Program-made: the position numbers and the translations under genes
The notes under the pieces: generated by a model
Databases searched by the model: none
What the model saw: the letters and a program-made list of their open reading frames with translations, nothing else
Told to the model about the DNA's origin: nothing
Origin: Chionis minor
Lineage: Eukaryota > Chordata > Aves > Charadriiformes > Chionididae
Direction: 5' to 3'
Assembly: GCA_013398295.1 (NCBI GenBank)
Contig: VZSF01006623.1
Span: 66,504-130,503 of the forward strand
DNA: 64,000 nucleotides
Shown here: in pieces, positions 35,801 through 47,183 of the stretch
Numbering within the stretch: position 1 is the stretch's first letter
Layout: each line of letters opens with the position of its first letter

Positions 35801-37707
35801 TCTGTGCATATTTGGTGAGCTGCCTTCCCTCTCTCGAGCTACACGAGCGTTTAAGTGTTTTGTTGGATAGGGGCCTAGATGCTTTTAGGGGTTTTTTTGA
35901 GAGCTGTTGTTTATTTTACAGCACTTTTCCCCCGCTAATTTACAGGTCCGTTCTTGATGTCTGCTGTGGAAAGCCCTACCTTATGGAAAGGGCTTCTGTA
36001 TGTCATGAGACACTGAAAGACCTTTGGGATCTACTTTATGATAAAAGCTCTTGAGAATGGAGCAAAGGAATGGGTCGCTTGTCAATCAGCGCAGGCAGAC
36101 TGCCCCCTAAAATGGTTCCTGCCCATACCCAGATACTCCAGGGGCTGGTTCTGCCTGAAGACGCAGATCGTGGAGGCATGGATCCAGCCAGCTAACCAGA
36201 TGGACAGGATTCGCTGAGCGTGCTTGTGGTGAGAGCCTCCGAAGGCTCTGGCAGCCTGCCAGCGGATATATATAGCAATTTGCTTGGGGGATGGAGACGG
36301 GGGAATACCAAGCTGCTTATTGGCCAACAGAGTGGGAGCCGTTAAAAAATATTGGCTCCATAATTGCATTTGGCCTCCCCAGTGGCAGAGGCTGTAATCC
36401 CTGCGGAAGCTATTTTCAGTTTTTAATTTTTTTTTTTTCAATAGAAGAACCATTAGAAGAAAAATATGAGAGTTTTTCTTTTAAAAATAGAGTGTGCTGG
36501 GATATTGTAAGCGGTGGTTGGCAAAGTGATCCTTGTATGCCAGGATTCTTCTGTAAGTAATGAGATCACTTGCATCAGCATGGGAAAACGGGATAATCCA
36601 CTTCTATCGTAAGTGAAAGCTCTGATACAAAGCATGAGTGAGCTTGTGAAGTATGTCACTGTATGTTTAGCCTCTATGCCTATAATAACCTTGTACTTGC
36701 TGCCTAATAGTTGTAAAGAATACAGTAATGCTAAAAACAAGTGTTCCTGACACATTTGTCAGTGTTTCAGTGAACCCTGATGCTATATGTCATTGATTTG
36801 TGGCTACGGACAAAGAAACTTTATGCCTTTCTCTTTTTTCCCATCCCATTTCTCTGTCTTCCTTCCTTCCTGTTTCTCAATATTATTATTTTTTATTTTA
36901 ATAATGACTGTGTGAGATAGCAGCTTCATTTATTGATGGGCTATGTTGTTTACAATGTTGTTTACATATTTGGAATGACGCCGCCTCTCAAGCTGCTGCA
37001 AGCTTATCAAATCACTTTAACTAACTCCCATGCTACCATCAACATTAGTCCAAATCTGTCACAACTGGCAACCTTCAGTGTCTGTTTGAAAAGACAGTTA
37101 ACAGGTTTGAGTGTCGTCAGAATTGCAAGGCATAAGCAAATAAGATTATTGGGCAGAGTGTATTGTTAGATGCGTTAAATGGATGGATCACATAGGCTAT
37201 GTATTAAATTCTTTGAATGTTTTATTAATAATGACACTCCCATGTGCTTTTTGGTTTTCAGGAAAGTGGTTTTCAAGTTTTCTCTTCAGTAACTTTCTGA
37301 ATGGATAGATATGCATGTGTGTGTGGATAACAGAAGTAACTAACACATTTTTCATTATAAATTAAAATCTCCACTTTTTCAGCATGGTGAAGACCACAGT
37401 CTCATAGGAGAAGAGGGACAAAACCACGGATAAAATAAGTTAGGCTAGGGTTAAATAAAAAATAGTGTATCCTTGACGAGGACCCAATTTAAAGCAAAAA
37501 GTTTAACTCCCATACTGCACTAAACCCAGACAAAATAGCTTCCGTGGCCTTTGTGTGACGTGGAAGGTGAACATAGAGCATCTTCTGTGATATTGCCCTC
37601 TTTGGCTTACAAAGTGTATTAAGTTACATGAATGGAGAAAGTTTTGAAACAGGCCTTAGAGTTTGACATAATATCTCTCAGTTGGAACCGGTGCTTATTA
37701 CAGTGAA

Positions 37708-37738
<31 letters not shown>

Positions 37739-38543
37739 CATGTCCATAAAAGCGATTGGGTGACTGTTAGCGAAGCCGTGATATTGGCAGTCTGTGCCTT
37801 GACCTGGGATCTGATACTCTTCCCAGGGGTTCTTGCTTAGGAATGCTTACGGCAGCAATGCTGCTAATCACAAACAAAGAGGCAAAACACTGCTGGTTTT
37901 TGTCTCGATATTAATCAAAAAAGTAGTCTGGAGGGCTACGTGGACTGCCTTGTCCCAGAATGGTGGGGAAGTCATCTGTCACGGCATTGAAAATGTTGGC
38001 AACATGAAGGTGATCTGAACTCTGTGTGATGTAGGCATCATCCCATAGCTGATCTCTGAATTTAAAGGTGTGGCAAAGCAATCGGTGCCACAAATTAGAG
38101 TTATCCGATTTGCATAGATTAACGAGGGAAGGTCATAGCCTGGTGACAGGTCAGGAATGCCCCCAGGGATTTGAAGAAAAACTTTGATTCTTCCTTTTTG
38201 TCCTTTCCATGAAGTAATCGTGCTGTTCTATTGTAAAAGGAGCTCTGTTACTTATAAAGGAAAGCTTGTCATTTAAATTCATCCAAGTTAGGACACCACT
38301 GAGCACTGTCAGATGTCAATCACAATACAGCAGGGAAATGTTTTTCAACAGATTTCTACCTTCATTTTTCCATAACACAGAGCGGTGGCATAAAGGGGGT
38401 CTCTGAATGTACTTCTTAAGGTTAGATTTTATTTCTTTTCATCTGCAAAGGACTGTTTTTTGAAGGTATGTAGTAAAGAATCGTGGTCATTTCTGTGACA
38501 GGGAGGGAGGAGAGTGAGATGAATGTTGTTTATAATATCTTTT
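35801..38543. other. Non-coding sequence, nothing recognised
   Basis: Contains a perfect 12-base tandem with two forkhead cores (36943-36966), a CTTC run (36858-36870) and an interrupted T26 run (37712-37738). No gene or nameable repeat. Confidence 0.55.
36943..36966 (+). promoter_or_regulatory. Tandem forkhead-type motifs
   Basis: ATGTTGTTTACA is repeated exactly head to tail. Each unit carries TGTTTAC, the forkhead (FOX) recognition core, 12 bases apart. Whether it is bound is unknown; a chance two-unit slippage is possible. Confidence 0.4.
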
Positions 38544-38862
38544 TCATTTGGGAGATGTTAGTGGAAGGGTTTTTGTGTGCTGAAGACGACATTCTTTCTC
38601 GCTGGAATTGATTGTGTCTCCTCGGCAGAAGTTGCTTTGAAATATTTTGGCTGGAGACTCGGGGTCTGTTCTTTTCACCAAACCTCTTTCACCTCTGTGC
38701 TGCTGTCCTACATTTTTGTCCAAGCCTTGTGGAGATCGAATGTTCGCCCTACCTGACATCTGCTCAGGAATGAGATTTTGTACTCTGGCCAGTTCTGGCA
38801 GAAGCATCAATTTGATGCCCTTGTCATCAGTTTCATAGGGAAGCCAGGGACTGCATGATTTT
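38544..38862 (-). other. Unrecognised minus-strand open frame, about 100 codons
   Basis: Reading leftward from about 38862 the minus strand stays open for about 105 codons to a stop at 38544-38546. The translation is compositionally protein-like (PWLPYETDDKG, LPELARVQNL, SPAKIFQSNF) without low complexity. An AG that could be an acceptor lies just upstream on that strand (near 38862), but its pyrimidine tract is poor. I recognise no family. It might be a terminal coding exon, an old gene fragment or chance; chance is most likely. Confidence 0.15.
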
Positions 38863-41344
38863 TAGCACTGAGCTCCAGTGAACTGCCAAGCTTAACTGCA
38901 GGTGTATGGGGCTGGTGGATTTGGGAGTGCTGGACTGGCAATGGATTTAGGAGATAGAAACAGGGTGATTCCTTCTTTCTGTGCTCTTTATGTTTGCATA
39001 TCCTAGGAAGTCTATTTCGATCTGACTTTTCTCAGTATGTGTAATAACCGTACAAAATCACAGCAGTACTTGCTGAGGAAAAAAACTATCTTTGGGCTGC
39101 CACATGCTCTAAAATTTATTATGATAGTTTGCTAAGCCTGCTGTTCTTGAAGATCCTGGTTTGTCTGACGGCCACTGTGTAGGTCAGGGCTTTTTCTCTT
39201 GGAAGTGACATAAGACCACGCTGGCATCTGCCCCTAGGAATGAGAGAGGAGGACTGTGTCCATACGGCTCCCAGTCATGTTAAGCAAAGAACAGATGCTG
39301 GACTTGTGAGCAGCTTGGTGGCTGAAGACCAACTACAGGGGAGCTTCTGGCAGCTACTGGGGCTAATGGTGCCAGTAGGCGTCACTACTGTCAGTCAATG
39401 GCGATTTCTGCAGAGCACCGTCATTCACTGGTGGGCACTTTTTGCTCCAGGAGTCACTAAGTGAAACACTTTCTTGGTAAGGAGTAAATAGAGATACATA
39501 TAAACATAACCCGGTTTTTAAAATATTATTGGAAGCATATGTGGGGTTTTTTTTAATTAGCCGGGTTTTTTTTCTTTCTTTCTTTTTACCCAGCTGATTC
39601 TTTACAGATCCTGCCTAAGTCCTTTTTTTTGGCCTTAAGTAAACCTATGTGTTTGTTTAGACATGGGAGGATTTTAGTCTTGCAAGACTTGGGATCAACC
39701 ATGCATTGATCTAAACACTTACTGAGTAGCAGGCAGTTGGACACAGAATACCCTGAGAAAATGATGTTTAATCATGTGGAAAATTTTGCCATTTGCATCA
39801 GCACAATGATACATAGATAAGTGTGCTTTCAGTTCCTCAAACAAAATAAATGCTGTAACTAAATGCTTTATGAAGTTGAACATCATATTGTACACAACCT
39901 CACTGTAAAGCCATTAGAAAAAAACACTGTGAAAATCCCCTATTATGCAAAAAGGTGCACGCAATATTTCCTGAGTAAAATGAGATACAGTAAGAGGTAT
40001 AACTTTATGGCTCATTTTTTTTTCCTCCATTAGCTTTTTGTTTATAGAAATTAGGTGAAGTACCCAAGCATAAATCTGCTTGCAAATGAAACAGCACTTG
40101 GAATTGGCAGTGTATGCAAGCGGGTATCTTAAATTTAAACAGGTGAGTAGCCTCCTCGACTCATGAGCTTAAAGACAGGCATGTCTTAATAATTATACTG
40201 CACCATGCTGAATGTGTGTCCAAAATTACAACTTCAGCCGCCGGCTATCCAGTCCAGTGCAATGCAAGCTCTTTCACAACTTTTTGTGAAAGACAGCTCT
40301 TAATGTATTTTATTTCAGGGACCAACTTCTAAAACAAAAGTTTATGAAAAGATGAAGAATCACATTTGCATACTCTAATGGTGGATTTGGAACACTGGGA
40401 AGAGATTTGTTTTCCCGGAGTATCTTCACAGGGACAAATTCTGCTCCGTGGAGAAAACCTGCTTTGACACTGTCTGAGAAAAGTGCTGTCTCTATTTAAA
40501 ATAATAGTGTCGAATCAGTGTTAGAAAGAGTAGTATTGAGTCATAAAAACTAATTATCACTGTTCAAAACATTCTCAAATACACTTAAGTGGAGGTTTGT
40601 TGCATAAACATACAATTAAAGAAAGAATTTGTGATGGATGCAGGAATACGCAGCTCACAGGCTTACTGTTTACTGGTGCAGTTAACAGATGGGTAGGCCA
40701 ACTGATTCACAGATGTGCAGCTTATAAATATAAACTAACGTCTTACTAGTGATGTATATCTGCAAGTGGCAACAAATTACTTTCTCTTTAACTCTTGGCT
40801 GTATAGCGGGGTAGATTTTAATAATACAGCAACTGTCATTAGAGCCGGTGACAAATGATGAACAGAAAAACACTGCACTTGCTGAGTCTTGGGTACACTG
40901 CTGCGAAGTGCTGGCAGGACGAGGCCTTCACACATTGCGTTGTTCTAGGGGTGGGGTTTTGGGGGTTCTTTCTTTGGTTTTGGTTGTGTGTTTTGGTTTG
41001 GGTGGGTTTTTTTTTTGGTTTTTTTTTTTTCCCAGATGTCCCAATCTTGTATACTGAAGCGCATCTCAGATATTTTAGCTGATGTATTCCCAGCAAGTGC
41101 TAACAAGGACCACATCACTTTTTGTCCTTGGGTTCCTCTGAGGGGCTGAGGGCAGTGGAACAGTGTGGCGGGCTGACCCAGTACGACCCAACATAAACGG
41201 GAAGGGAAAGTGGAATCTTTCCATGTTCCAAAATACACTTTTTCTCTTCATTAATAACCCCCCACTCATCCACAAACCAACGCGCTGATGAAAATACAGA
41301 GTTAAGGGGGGTAGGCTGCATTCCATTGTTATATTTGCTCTTTA
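38863..41344. other. Non-coding sequence, nothing recognised
   Basis: Includes an AT-rich run of ATTATGCAAAA and TAAATGC motifs at 39840-40000 and a GT/GGTTTT-rich low-complexity patch at 40945-41032. Nearby long frames come from that patch. No gene or nameable repeat. Confidence 0.55.
40945..41032. repeat. G/T-rich low-complexity tract
   Basis: Nearly pure G and T for almost 90 bases on the plus strand, ending in T runs of 9 and 12. It explains the apparent Trp/Phe/Gly-rich peptides on plus and the Lys/Pro/Gln-rich one on minus. Confidence 0.75.
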
Positions 41345-41460
41345 AATAATTTAGTTGCAAAAAAATCTGAAGGCTGTTTTAGCAGTAATTAATTATTCAT
41401 TAATGACATGCTAATTGCATGCTACCTTTGAATATTTAACAAAATGCAAAAACAAGCACT
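41345..41460. promoter_or_regulatory. Candidate conserved non-coding element
   Basis: AATAATTTAGTTGCAAAA, AGTAATTAATTATTCATTAATGAC and GCTAATTGCATGC place several homeodomain cores within 80 bases, with an ATGCTAATTGCATGC near-palindrome. Short and enhancer-like. Inference only. Confidence 0.3.
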
Positions 41461-42349
41461 GTAGTTATGTTTTTAATGTAGGAAGAGATTTTTTTCACTA
41501 TATTACCTCTTTTGTGGAAAAAAAATAGACCTCTTTTTCGATGGACTAGGGAAAGTCATAGTAGTGGCCTACTTTCTATTCACTATCTTCAGTCACTCTT
41601 TGTACAGTGGAATATAATGTCCTTATCTAGACTTAACAATTGACAGGGTGGCAATCCCTTGACTTTTGTCCAAATGATTTCTCAACAAAAATGGGTTAAT
41701 TATCGCTCTCCGTAGCTTTTTGAATAACAAAAGGCCACGGTTCCTTTTCTTCTTTTCTTTCCTATTTACTGTATGGAAGCCTTTGAAATGCGATAGTTTA
41801 ATCGGTGACACCTTCTAACCGGGGATTTCTGAGTGCTGGAGCTCTCTGCAATGAGCTCATATTGCTGTGTGTGAACGTTACCATGATTAGGAGATATGAC
41901 CTTTATTATGCCAAAGCCACCCTGGACTTTAAGGATGAAAATAAAACCTCTCCAAACCTCTCCATGCACTGAAGTAGGTTTGGATTGTTTCACTTTATAA
42001 AAGCCAAGCAGTGTGCTAACAATGCCCTTTTAATACACAGACTCACTGAGCTACACTCTCTTGACCAGCTTGTTAAAAATATTAATTGTTAGCTGTACCT
42101 CGCAACTGGTCTTTGCTGAGTGTGTTCAAGTGAGCCAGTTTAGAGCTTTTCAAGTCTTTCTCGCTGAGAACTAGCTTGGAGATTTTGCTGTTAGGCGAAA
42201 GACTTTCATAACCTGGCTAGCTATTTCCCTTTGAGTATTTTGTTTTGTTGTGGGTTTGTGGGTGCAAAATGTACGGCAAATAGTCAACAGAATTTACAGT
42301 CACTGTCCTTGAATTTGCTCTACCCCATAATTCCTCAGCGGGAAGATAA
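41461..42349. other. Non-coding sequence, nothing recognised
   Basis: No gene or nameable repeat. Confidence 0.55.
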
Positions 42350-42570
42350 GTGACATAGGCACTACTCTAATTTGCATCCTATAGCCTAGATTTTGTTCTC
42401 CTTTCTAATTAGTTGGTAACTCCCATTAACGCTAATAGTACTTACAAATATGCATCAGTGAGAGAATAGATCCCAGTAAATCTGAACATTATTAGGGCGA
42501 TACAAAATTAGCATGTAGCACACTTCAAGCTCATGCTGAATTTTATAGCTTGGCTGGCTATAAAGGAGTA
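42350..42570. promoter_or_regulatory. Candidate conserved non-coding element
   Basis: Repeat-free with CTAATTTGCAT (octamer-like), TTCTAATTAGTTGG, CATTAACGCTAATAG, AATATGCATCAG and an AATTAGCATG stretch. Dense homeodomain and POU-type cores; enhancer-like by texture only. Confidence 0.3.
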
Positions 42571-42630
42571 GAAATGCATTCAGCGACAAGATGAGGGAAA
42601 ACCAGAAGTACTTAACTAGGAGAAACAGGA

Positions 42631-42673
42631 ATGCTCAAGCATCCTGCAGGTGATGCTCATGCATTCTGCAGGT
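42631..42673 (+). repeat. Two-copy direct repeat, period 22
   Basis: ATGCTCAAGCATCCTGCAGGT (42631-42651) and its near copy ATGCTCATGCATTCTGCAGGT (42653-42673) differ at two positions. A small local duplication. Confidence 0.85.
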
Positions 42674-43690
42674 CTTCACAGACACTCAATTGAAGCCAAG
42701 TAACTGTTTCAGAGCTGCCTCAGGTCTCTCTCCCTCTTTGCTCTGTTGTTTGGAGTATTCTTCTGGCATCTGTAGCAAAACTTAGTTCTAAGTGCAGACA
42801 GGCTGAGCTTCAACTGCGTAGATCTGGTTCTGAACTTGCCTTCTGTACTCCTGCCATGGAGAAGAAGAGACCAGCCAGGCTTAGATTTCCTTTTGCATTT
42901 ATGAGATTGAATCCAATGGCAGAGAAGACAATTTATTATTTGGGTATTCTTTATTCAGTCTTCTGGGAGATGTACTGGCCCTGTGCATGCCTGAAAGCAT
43001 ATGGATTAAAAAGTGAAGGAATGTACGGCAATGAGCTGGGGAGGACAGTCGTGCCCAGGAACTTTGACGGGTACTATCGGTCCCACCTGCAGCATCTGCT
43101 CTCCACGTGGGGTAACACGATTCAAAGACACATCAACCTGTGCGTTATGCCTTGCAAGATGTCTTGGTGATTCCACAGCTAAGGATGACTGGTGTGAAGG
43201 ACAGGATCCCCTATTTCAGAGCACAACAGAGAGGCATTTGCAACACGAGACCCCCAAACACTCATTAAATAGAAGCAAGACACGGAGATTTACTTCAAGA
43301 AGAGCTGAAAATCTACTTAGTTGTGAAGTTCTTTCTGCAAAAGTGGAGAGGAAGGGCAGCTGACGAGGCTAAGATCTGGTCATTGCAAGGTGTGACCCAC
43401 TACTGGAGTAACAAATGCGATCAGGCCCGCTTGGGATGGGACATAGATCCCCTTGAAGGGAGAGCCGCATTCTGGGCAGCAGTCTCCTGTCCTTTATTTT
43501 TTTTTAATCGGAGATGCCTATTTTTGGCTGCACAAACCCAGCTCCTATGTTACATTTCTTCACCCTGTGGTTAGTGGTCAAAATGTTAGCCTAATGCATA
43601 TAAAACATGTGGAAATTTATGCAGATGAATTAAGGTCATGGTAGAGAGAGCAATGATGCATTACCCCAGACAAAGTATTCCCAGTCTGCC
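42674..43690. other. Non-coding sequence, nothing recognised
   Basis: Frames of 104 and 116 codons overlap in different plus phases (42856-43363) without recognisable motifs. No gene can be supported. Confidence 0.5.
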
Positions 43691-43835
43691 CTATTGTTAT
43701 TATTTATTATTTGACATCACCAAAGATACAATTTTTATGCTGTTTGGGCACTTTACAATACAGATAAAAAGATAAGATCCCTGCTTGAGACGGAGGATAA
43801 CAAATTAATTTCAGACATGACAAAGCAAGGAGAGG
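43691..43835 (+). repeat. Probable ancient L3/CR1-like LINE tail
   Basis: TATTGTTATTATTTATTATTTG is followed by CACCAAAG, GGGCACTTTACAATACAGATAAAAAGATAAGATCCCTGC and CAGACATGACAAAGCAAGG. The order fits the old amniote element with a TTATTATT start, GCTGTACAAACAC-like block and TCCCTGCCC...AAGAGC-like block. Heavily diverged; family name tentative. Confidence 0.5.
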
Positions 43836-44529
43836 AAGGGTGTAAGAGAGGGAGAGGAATAAATGTTAGCTGTAGTCTGAAGCCTGTGCATGGCATGAAG
43901 GAATAGTGATTTTTTTTGAATAAGGAATGTTGTACATGGTAGAATTGAGTGTTGCTGGGGATAATATGGTACAGAGAGAGGGTAGCGATAGTTTTTAGGG
44001 CAAGTCAGGAAGGGTCCATGTTGCTGCTATGCTGTGGCAGGAGCAGAGAGGTGAACTAATGGTTTGTACTGGTTAGTGCCACTGGAATAAAGCACCATAA
44101 AGACCACCACAGCCAAAGCCAGGCTTTGTGGGAGAGCATGATTCCCTCAGTCTCTGCCCTCAGCCCTGATGCTGAGTCGGACCTCGTGCTGATGGGGTGT
44201 CAGAGAATTATTTTGGATGCAAATGGAGGTGGTACCCCTTTTTGTAAGGACTGAGTGCAACGCCACCGAGCTCCGCATCCGAGCGAATCGCCCTCGTGTC
44301 ACACTTACACTGTGTGTCAGCCCAGTGCAAAGCGAGCTATTTTACCACTTCCACCCACTTGCTTCTGGTTTCTGAATGAATTACACCTGATGCGTAATTC
44401 ACAATGATGTGTCGGTTACAGAGCTACTCCTGTCACTCAATAGCACGTTTCCGCCATCGTCTTGAAGGTTTGAGGCCAAGAGGCGTGTTGGTTGCATAGG
44501 TACAAAGGAAAAGGGAACCTGGTCCACCT
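43836..44529. other. Non-coding sequence, nothing recognised
   Basis: No gene or nameable repeat. Confidence 0.55.
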
Positions 44530-44680
44530 TGCCTTGTAAGGACACTTTTGTTGCAAATGTGACTTTTAATACCAAATGGCAATTAAATGCCGGGTTTGGG
44601 TTCCCGACTGCAATTAAGTGTTTGGGATTATGAATTCATGTTTGAGAGATTTCATGGCATTAAATATAGTAAATTAAGTG
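44530..44680. promoter_or_regulatory. Candidate conserved non-coding element with paired GCAATTAA motifs
   Basis: GGCAATTAAATG (from 44578) and TGCAATTAAGTG (from 44609) lie about 31 bases apart around a GGG...CCC inverted repeat (44591-44606). AT-rich motif-dense flanks follow (ATTATGAATTCATG). Enhancer-like or able to form a small hairpin; both are inference. Confidence 0.3.
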
Positions 44681-47166
44681 AGGGGAAGGAGCAAGAAATG
44701 AGGGGAAAAAGGTCCTGTTGAAACATATTCAGACATGACATTTCCTTATGTCGATAACCATCAAGGGCTTTGCTTCTCCATCCATAAAGACAAGAATGCC
44801 ACTTGTCAGTCAAAGGCAGAGTCACAACAACAGATCAAGAAAGAATGAAACAAACAAACAAAAAAGTCATCCTCCTTTGGAAAAGCATTGGCTGCTTTTT
44901 TTGGGGGGGACTGATAATATTTATAATGTCCACATGCAAGCACAAGGTATATATAGGTAGTGTGTAGCTTATATTACAATGCTTCATTTCCTTTTAAAAT
45001 CGCATTCACCCAGTGGGAGAAATTATACAAATAAGGCATTTCAAGCCACTGAAGCACGACCTGTAGTTGTAAGAGTTATTTTAAAATGCCACGTTCTTAC
45101 TTTTGGTGCTCTCAGTCACAGACGGCACCTTTTATCAGTGCTGAGTGTTCAGTTTAAAATTAAGTCTACTTTTTCCTAAACAACAAAGAGGTTGGTTGCA
45201 GTGTTATGAATCCTTAATTATAAAAGAGAGTTTCTAGTCCTTATAGTTCAGAAAAAAACCTACTTGGAAATAATGTTATTTAATATTGGGAAAAGTTTTC
45301 TGCAAGCTTTCGCTTTTAACATTCCATGATTTTTAAAATCACCTCATTATGGACAAGTGCTGTTTGCATACAGCGCATCTGGAGTCTGAGCTACAGGGAT
45401 TAGTAGCACAGCTCCATTAGGTAGATAATCGATAGAACATACTAATTTTTTTTCATTGTCTTACATATAATAAAGTTAATGTGAGTGAAAATTGCAGAAG
45501 TGGAGCATGTTTACACTCTTAGGTGCAAAACAGATCTTAAAGTTTCAAAAAATTTAAAAGAAGAATAAAACACGGATAGTGAATACATAATAATGTCTGT
45601 TTCATATTTGAAAACTTTTCCCATCTAGAGTAATTTGAATTTCTTCATGTTGCCATCCTTTGATATTCTGATTAAATTCTATATTCCTGGCCAATGGACT
45701 AGCTTTTCCTAGATGGAGACCAAGTGCAAGAGAGGACCAAACAGCATCTTGTATAAGCTTCACCTTTGAATATCAACCCAGTGCCGATACAGTCAAAATA
45801 ATGTCAGACGACGTAACTTTTACAGTTCAGTAAAAATCTCCTCATAGTTTGTGAATGCAAATGTCATCCTGTCTTTTGCAAGCTGAGAACACATGACAGG
45901 AAGTTGAGAGAAAATAAAACTTGAAAATGAGGGACAGGAAATTAAAACACGAAGCAATTAGACAGGAGTCAACCATGCATTCATCTGGCCTGGGACTAGA
46001 CTGTGACATTCTTTTGATGGGTGTGTCTGAACTTCCAAAAAGACTCACCATCCATGCCCGGTACCATATTATTTTTAAGAACTGTCCATTTTTTAGTACA
46101 CGTTTGATACTGTGGGCTTCTGGGAGCAGAGTTATAAGAGCTTCAATAGGAACCTGAGGAATTGTTGATTCCAGAGGTCCTTGGAAAGGCTGAACCCAAT
46201 TGTGCAAGTTCAGTAGTAGTGACTAAAAATCAAGAATTCCAGTCTGGAAAATGTGAAGGTCTCCATTTATTTTTCTTTTACTTCAGGAGGAAAACAAGCT
46301 TTGAATAAGCTTTTTTTCTAAAAAAAAGAGAAAATAATTTCAAGAACAGATAATTTCTCTGTGGTAGCAAATGGCTCTGGTGCACAGATCATCATGGTTC
46401 TAGTCTTTGCTGTGCCTAAGATCAAGGATTTGAGTCCAGGTTTTAAACATTTTGGACTACAGTTGTTCTTTTAGACACAGCATCCTCTGCTTCAAAGATG
46501 TACTTTGGGTCCAAGGTACATGAAAAATTTGTAGAAATATTTGCCGGAAGTGACAGCACTGAGAAACTTTCATTTGTCAGTGTAGAATGTGTTGCTAAAA
46601 ACCTAGCACTGATCACTGGACAGTCTGTCCCTGACCTGCGTTTTGAGTATCTGGAGCATGTTGAACGACTGTCGGCAGTCACACTGACTTCAGTAGGACC
46701 GTGTCTCTACTGCGAGGCAATTCTGTGCCCTGCCCGGATCTCTGGATCCGTAGTACAGACAAGTTCTGTGTGCATGTCAGAACGAAACCTCAACACTCAT
46801 TGATTTCCCATGGCCAAGGCGGGGAGGAGCAGCAGCAGAACGCTCCTACAGGTCTTTAATCCTAATGACCGGAGGACAAAGACGGTAGACTTTATCTTCC
46901 CACAGCTAGGATGTAGCCACAGTGTGCATCCTGAGATGAGGCTGCAGGAGGTGTCAGCTCTGCAGTGCTGCATAACCACTGAGCTGCAATCGAAGAGGAT
47001 AAGGATAAACATATTACAGTTTTTCTCTAAGAACTTTTCTTAGCAGCCCCAACATTACTTAAGAGTTTATATATTGATACATCTGTTCTCATGAAAATGC
47101 TACTTTCATGGTCATGTTTTATTTTTTTAATTGTAAAAGAACCCCATAAATTCAATCAGTATCACC
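44681..47166. other. Non-coding sequence, nothing recognised
   Basis: Frames of 101 (plus, 46498-46803) and 121 codons (minus, 45842-46207) show no recognisable domain. No nameable repeat. Confidence 0.5.
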
Positions 47167-47183
47167 GGGGGGGGGGGGGGGGG
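47167..47183 (+). repeat. G17 homopolymer
   Basis: Seventeen consecutive G lie in AT-rich DNA. It could form a G-quadruplex. The exact count is doubtful because homopolymers of this length are miscounted by most sequencing. Confidence 0.9.
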
